Assembly (NCBI RefSeq): GCF_003426775.1
Contig: NZ_QJUG01000002.1
Location: 1-64,000, forward strand
Length of the DNA stretch: 64,000 nt
From: Allorhizocola rhizosphaerae
GTDB lineage: Bacteria; Actinomycetota; Actinomycetes; Mycobacteriales; Micromonosporaceae
Reading direction: 5' to 3'
Part shown: positions 1 through 8,390 of the stretch, piece after piece
Layout of the letters: every line of letters starts with the position of its first letter
Position numbering within the stretch: position 1 is the stretch's first letter
Program-made: the position numbers and the translations under genes
Notes under the pieces: generated by a model
The model's input: only the letters and a program-made list of their open reading frames with translations
What the model was told of the DNA's origin: nothing
Databases searched by the model: none

Positions 1-327
1 GACGAGAAAATCCCAGATGTGGTACCGAGCACCGCCACCCACTTCCACCGGCTGGCACGCCGCCGCGACCGACAGCGCGTGCGCCAACGACAGCCGCGCG
101 AAGGCGGGCGTGTCGCGGTGGATCGCGATCGCGCCGAGCGCGGCCCGGCGCAGGCCGAACGGGTCGCCCCGGCCGCTGGGCAGGCCGACGGTCACGGCGA
201 GACCCGTCAGCGAGTCGAGCCGGTCGGCGAGGGCGACAAGCGCACCGCGGGGCCCGGCGTGTTCATCGGTGGCCAGGGCGAGCGCGATGGTCGCGACGCG
301 GTCGGCGCGGTCGGCTGTATGACGCAC
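1..327 (-). pseudogene. Glycyl-tRNA synthetase beta-subunit fragment, runs off left edge
   Basis: The minus-strand frame is open from a possible GTG at 327 to the window edge, and its third codon positions are mostly G or C, as in real genes here. The translation contains ALADRLDSLTGL and RGDPFGLRRAALG, which match the C-terminal half of the bacterial GlyRS beta subunit (GlyS), where the pattern LADKLDTL...KDPFALRRAALG is diagnostic. The beta subunit is about 700 residues, but nothing resembling its N-terminal part lies upstream, because the frame begins 8 bases after the stop of another gene fragment. I infer a truncated remnant. A split or domain-only gene cannot be excluded, since the 3' end lies outside the window. 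Confidence 0.5.
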
Positions 328-334
328 GGAATCC

Positions 335-691
335 CTACTTGATGGGGTAGACGGTCGTTGGCACGAACGTTTCCACCTCGACCGGCTCTCCGGCGCGCAG
401 TTTCAGCAGTTGCCGCACGGCCAGGTCGGCGACCTTCTGGGAATCTTGCGCAACGGTGGCCCGAAACGGCGTCCCGCCCGACCGGATCACCGCCAGCGCC
501 TCATCGGTGCCGTCGACGCCTATCACGGCGATGTCGGCGGACCCGGTGCCGGCTGTGGTCCGTTGCTGGATCGCGTCGACGGCGCCCAGGGCCATCTCGT
601 CGTTGGTGCAGAAAATGATGTGCGGGTGTTCGCCCTTCTGGCCGAGCTGCGTGAGGTGCCGGTCGACGATTTCACGGCACCGTTCAACCAT
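335..691 (-). pseudogene. Sugar ABC solute-binding protein, C-terminal fragment
   Basis: Encodes 118 residues ending VPTTVYPIK. Segments such as IIFCTNDEMALGAVDAIQ, AVIGVDGTDEA and FRATVAQDSQKVADLAV are typical of the C-terminal lobe of periplasmic sugar-binding proteins of the Peripla_BP_4 (RbsB-like) family. Members have 300-350 residues with a signal peptide. Here the signal peptide and first lobe are missing, and the frame upstream runs into the 3' end of the phosphotransferase gene without any homologous sequence. No permease or ATPase genes are nearby. It is probably a non-functional remnant lying next to the GlyS remnant. Confidence 0.6.
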
Positions 692-723
692 GCATTGCAG
701 TCGATGGAAGAACTGTAGGGTGG

Positions 724-1641
724 TTACGGCGTGCCGTCGAGGAACATGCGCAGCCGGGCGAAGGTGCGCTGGTCATCGCCTGGGACATGCCCGTTGACCG
801 CGCGGCACGCCCAGCCCAGGCGCAGCGCCAGTTTGGCCGCGGCCACGAGGTCGCCGCCGAATCGCTCGGCGAAGGGCGCCAGATAGGCGTCGCGGAACGG
901 GGCCGTGTCAACGGAGTTGGCGACATCGTCGAGGCCCCACGCCAGCATGCCTTCGAGGGTCACGGACAGGGTGAAGAACGGGTGCGAGACGCACGCGTCT
1001 CCCCAGTCGAGCACGAGGTGCCGGCCATCGCGCACGAACACCTGCGCGTCGTGCAGGTCGTCGTGCTGCACGAGCTCGGGCAGCCCGTATGAAGCGAGCT
1101 CGGCACACATGTCGGCGACCATCGGCGCCGCGTCGCGGAACCGCCGCTCGGCGGCGAACTCGTCCATCAGGCGCTCGTATGCCTTTGGCAGCACCGCGAG
1201 CCGCATGTCCGGCAGGCCCATGGCGAGCAGGTCGTCCACGTCGCCTGCCAGGTCAAGCTGGACACCGGCATAGCGCGACAGGATGTCGTGCCACCGGTCG
1301 AGGCTGCGCTCCCGCGCCGACACCACGCGCAGGCTCTCCCCGGCATCGGACATCAGCATCCAGCCGGACACGGTGTCCGCGGCGAGCAGCGGGGGCACGA
1401 CATCCGGGCGGCGCAAGGCGATCCGTTGCACCACCGCGGCCTCGTGCCGCAGCGAGTCGGCGTTGGCCTTGAACCAGACATCGCCAGCATCGGTCGGCAC
1501 CCGCAGCACCGTCGACCACAGGACCAGGTGCGGCTGCTCGATGTCGCCCGTGCGGGCGACGCCCAGCTCGCCCAGCCGGGCATCGATCCACGTGTGCACC
1601 CCGGCCAGCCAATCGGGGTCCCGCCAACGCTGCTCATCCAC
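724..1641 (-). CDS. Phosphotransferase of the APH/kinase-like family
   Basis: A 305-residue protein of the aminoglycoside phosphotransferase superfamily, cytosolic small-molecule kinases with a protein-kinase-like fold. The catalytic loop is visible as HDDLHDAQ (residues 193-200) and the metal-binding motif as LDWGD (211-215). In most members the loop reads HGDLHxxN; here the last position is Gln200 instead of Asn, which normally helps coordinate magnesium, so activity may be altered. The start is GTG 1641, with TAGTCT at 1649-1654 ending 7 nt upstream, suggesting a leaderless transcript. No resistance or biosynthesis genes are adjacent, so the substrate is unknown. Confidence 0.75.
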   Translation of the reverse strand: MDEQRWRDPDWLAGVHTWIDARLGELGVARTGDIEQPHLVLWSTVLRVPTDAGDVWFKANADSLRHEAAVVQRIALRRPDVVPPLLAADTVSGWMLMSDAGESLRVVSARERSLDRWHDILSRYAGVQLDLAGDVDDLLAMGLPDMRLAVLPKAYERLMDEFAAERRFRDAAPMVADMCAELASYGLPELVQHDDLHDAQVFVRDGRHLVLDWGDACVSHPFFTLSVTLEGMLAWGLDDVANSVDTAPFRDAYLAPFAERFGGDLVAAAKLALRLGWACRAVNGHVPGDDQRTFARLRMFLDGTP

Positions 1642-1681
1642 GGCGACGAGACTAGCGAGGATCGCCTGCCCGCGACACCTG

Positions 1682-2479
1682 TTATTCCGGCAGAGCCTCG
1701 CCGGTTTCGAGCAGCGTCTTGAGCCCCGACAGCAGGTGCGGCCACCCGTCGCCGACCATGGTCGCCAGCGTGCTGCCGGGCTCGAAATCGCCGTGCGTCA
1801 CGGTCAGTTTGACGACAGCTCCGGCCGGCTCGATGTCGAACGTGACCTTCGACCGACGCTCGGTGGAGATTTTCTCGTACACCTCGGGGGTCACGCCGAC
1901 CGCTTCGGCGAACTCCGGCGTGATGCTGTGCCACGTGTAGGAGAGCCGACTGTATGGATTGGACTCCAGCACCACCTGCTCGGGGTCATCCATGATGGTG
2001 CCCTTCATGTCCCAGACGATGCGCGAGCCCGGCTTCCAGTCGCTCTTGAAGGTCACGCCCCAGTAGCGGCTGGTGAACGAGGGATCGGTCAGCGCCTGCC
2101 ACAGCTGCTCGGGCGTGGTCTTGATGTAGGTCTTGTAGACGAAATCGTTGTCTGCCATGGCTGTTGCCTCCAGTGCCTCTTTCAGGTCGTCGAGCGCGCG
2201 CACGCGCTCGCGGGCGTATCGCCCGATCCAGCGTTCGGCGATGGCGTTGACCGGTGCGGCGTTGAGGAAGTGAAGCTTCTCCCGCCCCCGCCAGGACGTG
2301 GTCACCAGGTCGGCCGCCTCAAGCACGGCCAGGTGCTTGCTCACCGACTGCCGCGCCATGTCGAGGCCCTCGCACAGCTCGCGCAGGGTCTGGCCGTTGC
2401 GCTCGTTGAGCCGGTCGAGCAACTTCCGCCGGCTCGGGTCGGCCAGCGCCTTGAAAATCTCGTCCACGCCGATCATCAT
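1682..2479 (-). CDS. ArsR-family HTH fused to AHSA1/SRPBCC domain
   Basis: About 265 residues. The first ~95 form an ArsR winged helix-turn-helix (ALADPSRRKLLDRL and MARQSVSKHLAVLEAADLV are signature segments), a dimeric DNA-binding module. The rest is an AHSA1/SRPBCC (Bet v1-like) domain (TTPEQLWQALTDPSFTSRYW, GDGWPHLLSGLKTLLETG) with a hydrophobic pocket that may bind a ligand. In many genomes these are two adjacent genes; here they are one polypeptide, so ligand sensing and DNA binding could be directly coupled. Several starts are possible (TTG 2488, ATG 2479, ATG 2476, GTG 2467). Two palindromes immediately upstream are candidate autoregulatory operators. The ligand is unknown. Confidence 0.8.
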   Translation of the reverse strand: MMIGVDEIFKALADPSRRKLLDRLNERNGQTLRELCEGLDMARQSVSKHLAVLEAADLVTTSWRGREKLHFLNAAPVNAIAERWIGRYARERVRALDDLKEALEATAMADNDFVYKTYIKTTPEQLWQALTDPSFTSRYWGVTFKSDWKPGSRIVWDMKGTIMDDPEQVVLESNPYSRLSYTWHSITPEFAEAVGVTPEVYEKISTERRSKVTFDIEPAGAVVKLTVTHGDFEPGSTLATMVGDGWPHLLSGLKTLLETGEALPE

Positions 2480-2490
2480 CCCCACCAAAC

Positions 2491-2538
2491 ATGCAGCCGC
2501 GAGGCTGCATTACCCACGATAGGCAGCCAACTGGCTGC
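2491..2538. promoter_or_regulatory. Twin palindromes, likely ArsR-type operators
   Basis: Two related inverted repeats: ATGCAGCC-GCGA-GGCTGCAT at 2491-2510 and GCAGCCA-AC-TGGCTGC at 2523-2538. Both contain the half-site GCAGCC/GGCTGC. They sit between the ArsR-AHSA1 gene and the divergent RTX gene, the usual place for an autoregulatory operator. Binding by the ArsR protein is inferred. Confidence 0.6.
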
Positions 2539-2545
2539 ATGTCAA

Positions 2546-2566
2546 CCACAGCTTTTTCGCAACAGG
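2546..2566 (+). promoter_or_regulatory. Shared upstream element, copy 1 (CCACA-N3-TTTTCGCAAC-N-GG)
   Basis: The pattern CCACA, three variable bases, TTTTCGCAAC, one base and GG lies 56 bases before the RTX gene start at 2622. The same pattern recurs at 3592-3612 before the next secreted-protein gene. Its function is not known. Confidence 0.4.
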
Positions 2567-2621
2567 ACCGCATGCGCTCGCCCATCCACTGGTCTCAAGC
2601 GAGAGACAAGGAGACAGACCG

Positions 2622-3563
2622 ATGACAAAAAGATGGGCAAGCCTGCTGACGGTGTCGGCGATGGTGATCGCGCAGGGCGCGCTCTGGGCCGGCACCGCGC
2701 ACGCCGCGACGGGCAACGTGTCCCTGAACGGCTCCGTGGTCCACTACGAGGCCGACAACGTGAACAACCTGATCACGATCACACACGTCGGTACCAACAT
2801 CATCATTGACGACGTCTGGCCGATGACGGCGGGAGTGGGGTGCTGGACGCTCGACAGCACGAGGGTCGCCTGCGCCGACAGCGGGGTGACGGCCGTGCGG
2901 GTGGACGGCAACGATGGCGACGACCGGATCAACAGCGCGATGGACCTGCCGGTGGGGCTGTCCGGCGGGGACGGCGACGACGTGCTCTCCGGCGGCGACG
3001 GCAATGACACGCTGCGCGGCGGGCCGGGCTCGGACACCATGGCCGGTGACGGCGGGCGTGACGTCGTGACCTACTCCGGGCAGCTCCGCGGCATCCAGGC
3101 CGACCTTGAGGGCGACCGGGACGACGGCGCCTCCGGCGAGGGCGATCTGATCGACGCGGATGTCGAGGACCTGATCGGCGGCGACGGCGACGACACGCTG
3201 CGCGGAGACCACGGCAGCAACCGCCTGTACGGCAACGGCGGTGACGACACCGTCTTCGGTCGCAGCGGCGCGGACACGATCTACGGCGGCGCGGGCAACG
3301 ACGTTCTCGAAGGCATGGACGACGACGACGATGTCTACGGCGGGGATGGCAACGACCGGATCGGCGGTGGCAACGGCGACGACTTCCTCTCCGGCGAGGC
3401 GGGCAACGATGTGCTGGAGGGCGGCTTCGGGTTCGACAGCCTCCTCGGCGGCGCCGGCAACGACCAGCTGTTTGGCCAGGGCGATCCCGATTTCATGGAC
3501 GGCGGCCCGGACGGCGACATCTGCGAGGATTCGTCCACGTGGGTGGCCGTGAGCTGCGAATAA
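2622..3563 (+). CDS. Secreted RTX-type calcium-binding repeat protein
   Basis: 313 residues with a Sec signal peptide (about 1-28, ending TAHAA) after a purine-rich ribosome binding site (AAGGAGAC). Residues ~95-295 are a run of glycine/aspartate nonapeptides of the GGxGxDxLx type (GGDGNDTLRG, GGAGNDVLEG, GGAGNDQLFG), the hemolysin-type calcium-binding repeats that form a calcium-stabilised beta-roll outside the cell. There is no catalytic domain and no type I secretion signal or transporter nearby, so Sec export and a structural or matrix role are more likely than toxin activity. Two cysteines near the C terminus (CEDSS, SCE) may form a disulfide. It shares an upstream element with the following secreted-protein gene. 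Confidence 0.85.
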   Translation: MTKRWASLLTVSAMVIAQGALWAGTAHAATGNVSLNGSVVHYEADNVNNLITITHVGTNIIIDDVWPMTAGVGCWTLDSTRVACADSGVTAVRVDGNDGDDRINSAMDLPVGLSGGDGDDVLSGGDGNDTLRGGPGSDTMAGDGGRDVVTYSGQLRGIQADLEGDRDDGASGEGDLIDADVEDLIGGDGDDTLRGDHGSNRLYGNGGDDTVFGRSGADTIYGGAGNDVLEGMDDDDDVYGGDGNDRIGGGNGDDFLSGEAGNDVLEGGFGFDSLLGGAGNDQLFGQGDPDFMDGGPDGDICEDSSTWVAVSCE

Positions 3564-3591
3564 TCCAACGGTCGTCCCTGCGAAGGGGCGG

Positions 3592-3612
3592 CCACAACAT
3601 TTTCGCAACTGG
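3592..3612 (+). promoter_or_regulatory. Shared upstream element, copy 2
   Basis: Second copy of CCACA-N3-TTTTCGCAAC-N-GG, 14 bases before the ATG of the Calx-beta-like gene and overlapping its leader. All the non-N positions match the copy at 2546-2566. The shorter distance to the start argues against a fixed -35 role and for an operator or leader element. Confidence 0.4.
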
Positions 3613-3626
3613 TAGGAGCTACAAAG

Positions 3627-4139
3627 ATGCGCATGAAGTGGTTGAGAGCCGTGCTCGCCGTCCCGTTGCTGCTCATGCCCACCGCCCCGGCGGCCGCGTC
3701 CGATACGTCGACGCCCATTCCGGCTTGGTGTGTCCGCGACCTCGCCATCCGTCCGGTGCAGATGGCCGAGGGCACGCTCGGCCCAGGCGACACCTCGCCC
3801 TTCACCTGGTTTGGTTTCACCGTGCACGCCACCGGCTGCCAGATGACCGGCGCGACCGTTGTCTATCGCACCGTGCCGCTGAGCACCGAGGAGGACGACC
3901 TCATCGCCGAAAGCGGCACGCTCACCTGGAATGCGTTCGACATGTCCACCCGCACTGTCTACTACAGAGTGTACAAAGACGACAATCGGGAGTCCGACGA
4001 GGAATTCGTGTTCAAGGTCGTCTGCGAGGAGTCGCAGGGCATCTCCGCCGGCACCTACGCCAGGGGAACCATCCTCAACGATGACGGGCTGACGTTCAGC
4101 TCCGAGCAGCTGGTCTATCACTACCACTGTCGGCAATAG
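3627..4139 (+). CDS. Secreted protein with Calx-beta-like domain
   Basis: 170 residues with a signal peptide (about 1-24, LLLMPTAPAAA). The remainder resembles a single Calx-beta domain: ESGTLTWNAFDMSTRTV, then VYKDDNRESDEEFVFKVV and GTILNDD near the C terminus correspond to the typical GTLTF...D...E.DE.F...GTI.NDD layout. Such domains are extracellular beta-sandwiches that often bind calcium. Four cysteines could form disulfides. It follows the RTX gene by 63 bases and probably belongs to the same cell-surface function. Its 3' end overlaps the convergent SARP gene by 44 bases. Confidence 0.7.
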   Translation: MRMKWLRAVLAVPLLLMPTAPAAASDTSTPIPAWCVRDLAIRPVQMAEGTLGPGDTSPFTWFGFTVHATGCQMTGATVVYRTVPLSTEEDDLIAESGTLTWNAFDMSTRTVYYRVYKDDNRESDEEFVFKVVCEESQGISAGTYARGTILNDDGLTFSSEQLVYHYHCRQ

Positions 4140-6933
4140 ACAGTAGTTCGGTGAGCCGTGCCAGTTCGTAATCGTCGGGCAGGGTGCGGCGCAGCGCCAG
4201 CGCGAGGCTCAAGTGTTCGGTCGCACTTGGAAAATCCTCTTTGATGAGGTACGCGTGTGCGACGTGGCCGAGCACGATCGACTCCACGTGCTGGTCGCCG
4301 AGCTCCCGGCACAGCGCCCTGGCCCGCGTGAGGTGGGCCAGGGCGGCGTCGTGGTCGCCCATCGCGAGCAGCGTCGCGCCGATGTCGGCCAGCGTGTCGG
4401 GCACCCTGTGCTGGTCGCCGATCCGCCGGTAGGTCTCGACCGACTCGTGCAGCGCGTCGAGCGCCTCCGTGAAGCGGGAGCCGTTGCGGTGAGCCAGCCC
4501 CAGCCCGTGCAGTACGGCGGCTTCCAGCGGGGCGTTGCCGGTTTCGCGGGCGAGTTCGAGTGCCCGCGTCAGATGGCTCACGTCGCTTCGCCCGGCCTGC
4601 GCTCCCGCGTACCCCACGTTGTTGAGCGCGACCGCGAGCGCTGCCGGACTGTTGCGGGACAACAACTCCAGCGCGCGTTCGAAGTGTGCCGCCGCCTCGT
4701 CGAAGCGGCGCATGCCCGCGTGGGCCACGGCCATGTTGTTGTGCAGGTGTCCTTCGTCTGCTCCGCTTGCCAACGGCAACGCCGACCCGAGCACTTCCAA
4801 CGCCTCGTCATGGCGGCGGCTCGCGTTGTAGGCGGCACCGAGCGCACTGAGCATCAACGCCTCATAGGTGACATCCCCAAGTCGTTGCGCCGCAAGCACA
4901 CCCAGCTTGCAGATCGCGATGCGGTCGGCGCCGCTGCCCCGCCGCATGAAGAACCCACCGAGCAGATATGTCAGCTCGCACACCGCGCGATGGCGCCCGG
5001 CCTCCAGCGCGCGCGCCACGACCGGCAGGAGATTGTCCCGTTCACGGTCGAGAAAGCCAACGGCCGCAGCCGATTCGAGCGGGAATGGCAGCGACTCCGG
5101 CGGGTGCTCGATAGTGGGCACGAGCCTGGTCCGGGTGGGGCTCAGCGCGGTGTTCGTCGCGGCGCAGACAGCGAGGTACCAGTCGAAGAGACGATTTTCG
5201 TCGCCCTCGGAAAGCTCGCGGGCGTAGAGCCGGATGAGGTCGTGGAACCGGTACCGTCCACTTTCGATTTCCGTGATGAGGTGTGCGGCGGCCAGCTCGT
5301 CGACGCTGCGGCGCACCCGGCCGAGCGAGACACCCGCCAGCGCGGCGGCCAGGTGCGGTCCGAAGGTGTCACCCGGGTGCAGGCCAAGCAGCCGGAACAG
5401 CCGCGCGGCCGGCTCGCTGAGCGCGTGATAGGCGGTGGCGAGGACGGCGCGGACGCCGCGCGAGTCGCCCGGCACGGACAGCACGTCGAGTCGATCGTCA
5501 TCATCGGACAGCTCGGCGACCAGATCGGCGACGCGCTGGCGCGGGCGTGCGGCGAGTTTGGCTGCGGCGATGCGCAGCGCGAGGGGAAGCCGCCCGCACA
5601 GTTGGCTCAGCCGGACCGTCGCCTCCGGCTCGGCGTCCACTCTGGACTGTCCCAGCACCCGGGCGAGCAGTTCGGTGGCGTCGGCCCGGTCCATCGCGCC
5701 GAGCCTGACCGGGTGCACGGCGTGGTGGATGAGCAGCGCGGAAAGCTGTTGCCGGCTGGTGACGACGAGCGCGCTGCTCGTGCTCGACAACGCGGGCACG
5801 AGCGGGAGCACATGATCGGCCATGCCCGCGTTGTCGAGCACGAGCAGCACCTGGCGTTCTTCAACCACGGAACGGAAAAGTGCGGCCTGAGCGTCCACTT
5901 CGGAAGGGACGCGGTCGGCGGGCACGCCGAGCGTGCGCAGCACGTGCGCCAGGGCTTCGGACGGGGTGAGCGCGGAGTCGGGGTCGTGCCCGCGCAGATC
6001 GAGGAACAGCTGGCCGTCGGGGTAACGCTCGCGCGCCTCATGCGCCCACTGCAGAGCGAGGGCGGTCTTGCCCGCGCCCGCTGGGCCGGAGATGACGGCG
6101 ATGGACGTGTCCGGCTTCCAGCCGCGCAGGTCCGCCAGCTCGGCGTAGCGGCCGGAAAAGTGCCCGGCGGGTGGGGGGAGTTGGGCAGGCGCCTGCTTGC
6201 GAACGTCGAGTGTCCTATCGCGACGCAGGATCGCGAGGTGGAGATCCTGGATCCGGGCGCCGGGCGCGATTCCGAGCTCATCGGACAGTCGCGAATAGAG
6301 GCGCTGATAGTGGTCGAGCGCGTCGGCTTGGCGGCCCGCACGGTACAAAGAAAGCATGAGAAGCTCAATTGTCCGCTCGCGCAACGGGTTCGCGGCGGCC
6401 AGCTTCTCCAATTCGGCCACGGCAGGCAGATGGTCGCCCAGCCGCAGCCGGATCTCCCACATCTCCTCGGCGGCGGCCAGGCGCAGGGCGCGCAGGCGTT
6501 CGCGCTCGGCGGTGGACCAGTCGTCCTCGCCAACGTCGTTGAGCGCGCCGCCGCGCCACAGGCCCAGCGCCGTCGCGTATTTGTCGGCCGACGACTCGGC
6601 GCGGGCCTCGCGCACCAGATCCTCGAACCGGTGGGCGTCGACGTCTCGCCGGTCGACGGCGAGGGCGTAGCCTGGGCCGCGGGTCACCAGCAGGTCGGGC
6701 AGGCCGCACGCGTCCAGTGCCTGGCGCACGCGGGCGACGTGACTCTGCAGCGTGCGCAGCGCGGTGCGGGGAGGGTTATCGCCCCACAGCGCGTCGATCA
6801 GGCGCGACTGCGTGACGACCGTGCCGGGTTCGAGGGCGAGCAGCGCGACCAGGGCCCGCTGCCGCGTGCCGGCCAGGCCCGTGGACGCGACCGGCCCGAC
6901 CACCTCGACCGGTCCCAATATCCGCACCCGCAC
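4096..6933 (-). CDS. SARP/AfsR-type regulator: DNA-binding, BTAD, NB-ARC, TPR
   Basis: 945 residues. Residues 1-95 form an OmpR-like winged helix, 96-240 the bacterial transcriptional activation domain, and from 260 an NB-ARC/STAND ATPase with P-loop GPAGAGKT (283-290), Walker B QVLLVLDNAG (361-370) and a RLPLAL motif. The C-terminal third is made of TPR repeats (for example ALNNVGYAGAQAG and LADIGATLLAMGDHDAALAHL). The architecture matches AfsR-family pleiotropic regulators, which oligomerise on ATP binding and activate transcription through direct repeats overlapping the -35 element. No secondary-metabolite cluster is adjacent, so targets are unknown; the two secreted-protein genes next door are candidates. 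The start is GTG 6933. Confidence 0.88.
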   Translation of the reverse strand: MRVRILGPVEVVGPVASTGLAGTRQRALVALLALEPGTVVTQSRLIDALWGDNPPRTALRTLQSHVARVRQALDACGLPDLLVTRGPGYALAVDRRDVDAHRFEDLVREARAESSADKYATALGLWRGGALNDVGEDDWSTAERERLRALRLAAAEEMWEIRLRLGDHLPAVAELEKLAAANPLRERTIELLMLSLYRAGRQADALDHYQRLYSRLSDELGIAPGARIQDLHLAILRRDRTLDVRKQAPAQLPPPAGHFSGRYAELADLRGWKPDTSIAVISGPAGAGKTALALQWAHEARERYPDGQLFLDLRGHDPDSALTPSEALAHVLRTLGVPADRVPSEVDAQAALFRSVVEERQVLLVLDNAGMADHVLPLVPALSSTSSALVVTSRQQLSALLIHHAVHPVRLGAMDRADATELLARVLGQSRVDAEPEATVRLSQLCGRLPLALRIAAAKLAARPRQRVADLVAELSDDDDRLDVLSVPGDSRGVRAVLATAYHALSEPAARLFRLLGLHPGDTFGPHLAAALAGVSLGRVRRSVDELAAAHLITEIESGRYRFHDLIRLYARELSEGDENRLFDWYLAVCAATNTALSPTRTRLVPTIEHPPESLPFPLESAAAVGFLDRERDNLLPVVARALEAGRHRAVCELTYLLGGFFMRRGSGADRIAICKLGVLAAQRLGDVTYEALMLSALGAAYNASRRHDEALEVLGSALPLASGADEGHLHNNMAVAHAGMRRFDEAAAHFERALELLSRNSPAALAVALNNVGYAGAQAGRSDVSHLTRALELARETGNAPLEAAVLHGLGLAHRNGSRFTEALDALHESVETYRRIGDQHRVPDTLADIGATLLAMGDHDAALAHLTRARALCRELGDQHVESIVLGHVAHAYLIKEDFPSATEHLSLALALRRTLPDDYELARLTELLSIADSGSDRPAARS

Positions 6934-7065
6934 GATCAGAAGGATCGCATGCGGACGCCATCCAGGTCGTCGGGATCACGACTTGTACACGCGAAGGTGC
7001 AGATGCGTCACGCGATCACCCTGGACGATGCGTGGGTCGTCGGCGGGGTGGCGTAGATTCTGGCC

Positions 7066-7575
7066 GTGACATCACAGCATTCTGACCTGGCGCTGCGCCC
7101 GGCGAACCCGGAGGATGCGCCGATCGTGGCCCGGATCTGGCATGACGCCTGGGGCGACGGGCACCTCGGCAATGTTCCTGACGCACTGGTCGCCGTGCGG
7201 ACCCGCGAGTGGTTCGACGCCTGGGCGGCGCAACGCGTGCCCCATGCCACCGTGGCAACCGTCGGCGGCGACATCGCGGGCTTCGTGGTGGTCGTCGACG
7301 ACGAGGTCGAGCAGGTCTATGTGGACAGGCGCCACCGTGGCGCGGGCGTGGCCAACGTGTTGCTCGCCGAGGCGGAGCGTCAGGTCGCCGCCAACGGCCA
7401 CGACCGCGCGTGGCTCGCCGTCGTCGGCGGCAACGCCCGCGCCCGCAGGTTCTATGAGCGCAACGGCTGGCACAGCGAGGGCCTGTTCGACTACCTCGCC
7501 ACCACGGCCGACGGCCCGCTGCCCGTGCCGTGCCACCGCTACGTCAAGCCCGTATCCGCCACGACAACGACCTAG
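7066..7575 (+). CDS. GNAT-family N-acetyltransferase
   Basis: 169 residues covering one Gcn5-related acetyltransferase fold. Motif A, which binds the acetyl-CoA pyrophosphate, is visible as VYVDRRHRGAGVANVLLAEAE, followed by ARRFYERNGW, the usual C-terminal signature. The start is GTG 7066; TAGATT at 7054-7059 ends exactly 6 nt upstream and there is no ribosome binding site, so the mRNA is probably leaderless. The substrate cannot be predicted from sequence. Confidence 0.85.
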   Translation: MTSQHSDLALRPANPEDAPIVARIWHDAWGDGHLGNVPDALVAVRTREWFDAWAAQRVPHATVATVGGDIAGFVVVVDDEVEQVYVDRRHRGAGVANVLLAEAERQVAANGHDRAWLAVVGGNARARRFYERNGWHSEGLFDYLATTADGPLPVPCHRYVKPVSATTTT

Positions 7576-7884
7576 CCGGACGCCTCGCTGGCGCAAGGCC
7601 TCGCCTCGCGGTTCCGTTTCCAGCCAACTGGTGTGCTTCCGGTTGGCGGTCGCGCGCTTTGGGCCGAGGCGGTTTTACCGTCCGCGCAGCCGACCGTTGC
7701 TTTCTGCGGCCTACTGTTGGCCTTTGGCGGGTGGATACGCAGCAGCCATGATCCGGGCCAATCGCGTTACGTCATCAGGCCTGGCTCTGTCACGCACGAG
7801 TCCAAGTCCGGCTGGACCGATGGCTGATTGATGACTGCCACTATGCTTCGTGGGGACGGCATATCACGAGGTCAGGTGGCGATC
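7576..7884. other. Intergenic region without recognisable gene
   Basis: About 310 bases between the acetyltransferase gene and a small membrane protein. Short open frames exist, but none has a ribosome binding site together with coding-like third positions. I see no strong hairpin or repeat. It may hold the promoter of the downstream gene. Confidence 0.4.
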
Positions 7885-8337
7885 ATGGGATGGAAGGTTG
7901 CAGGCAACATAATCATCGTGCTGGCCATTGCGTTTCCCACCCTCGTGGCGCTTGATGGAGCCGCCTGCCTGTTTGGTCTTACCGAGGTCAGGCAGGTTCA
8001 TATCGTCAGCGAAGAAGAGCGGTGGGGGGTCCAGCCACATATCGGGGAGCCGTCGAGCATCGAGTCGATCGATCTGCGCCATGGCTACTACACAGATTCT
8101 GCGGGCAAGCGCTGGAAGACGTTGCTCATCAGCGATTCCCTTGAGGTGGGAACGACCGTGACGGCGTACGGAACTCTTTTTGATCCTCCCTGGACAGAGA
8201 CCAAGGTCAGCTTCGTAAGTCGAGGACAGGGCGCGTTCTTCATGTTCTGTGGAATTCTTCTCGCCCTTGTGGCGGTGATCGGCAGGAAGTGGCTGGACAA
8301 CCCGGATCTGAAGCAGCCTAAAGACCAGGACCGCTGA
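7885..8337 (+). CDS. Small membrane protein, two transmembrane segments
   Basis: About 150 residues from ATG 7885 (upstream in-frame starts at 7876 GTG and 7828 TTG are possible). Hydrophobic helices lie near the N terminus (NIIIVLAIAFPTLVALDGAACLF) and C terminus (GAFFMFCGILLALVAVIG), with an ~80-residue segment between them that would be extracytoplasmic. That layout resembles DUF3592-like proteins, but I do not recognise the family. The gene has more A+T than its neighbours, which may mean recent acquisition. Confidence 0.55.
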   Translation: MGWKVAGNIIIVLAIAFPTLVALDGAACLFGLTEVRQVHIVSEEERWGVQPHIGEPSSIESIDLRHGYYTDSAGKRWKTLLISDSLEVGTTVTAYGTLFDPPWTETKVSFVSRGQGAFFMFCGILLALVAVIGRKWLDNPDLKQPKDQDR

Positions 8338-8390
8338 TCTCGGGCATGCCCGGAGGCTCGGTCGGGCGTGACCAGATCGAGCTCGACGCG

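Noticed and set aside
2622-3563. RTX protein considered as an exported toxin
   Set aside because: It has a Sec signal peptide, no toxin or lipase domain, and no type I secretion genes.
4096-6933. SARP gene taken as the marker of an antibiotic gene cluster
   Set aside because: No polyketide, peptide synthetase or tailoring genes lie within reach; the neighbours are secreted proteins and unrelated enzymes.
4213-7056. Very long plus-strand open frame (947 codons) opposite the SARP gene
   Set aside because: It is antisense to a protein with clear AfsR-type domains. In high-GC DNA the complementary frame of a real gene often lacks stops, and its translation shows no domain.
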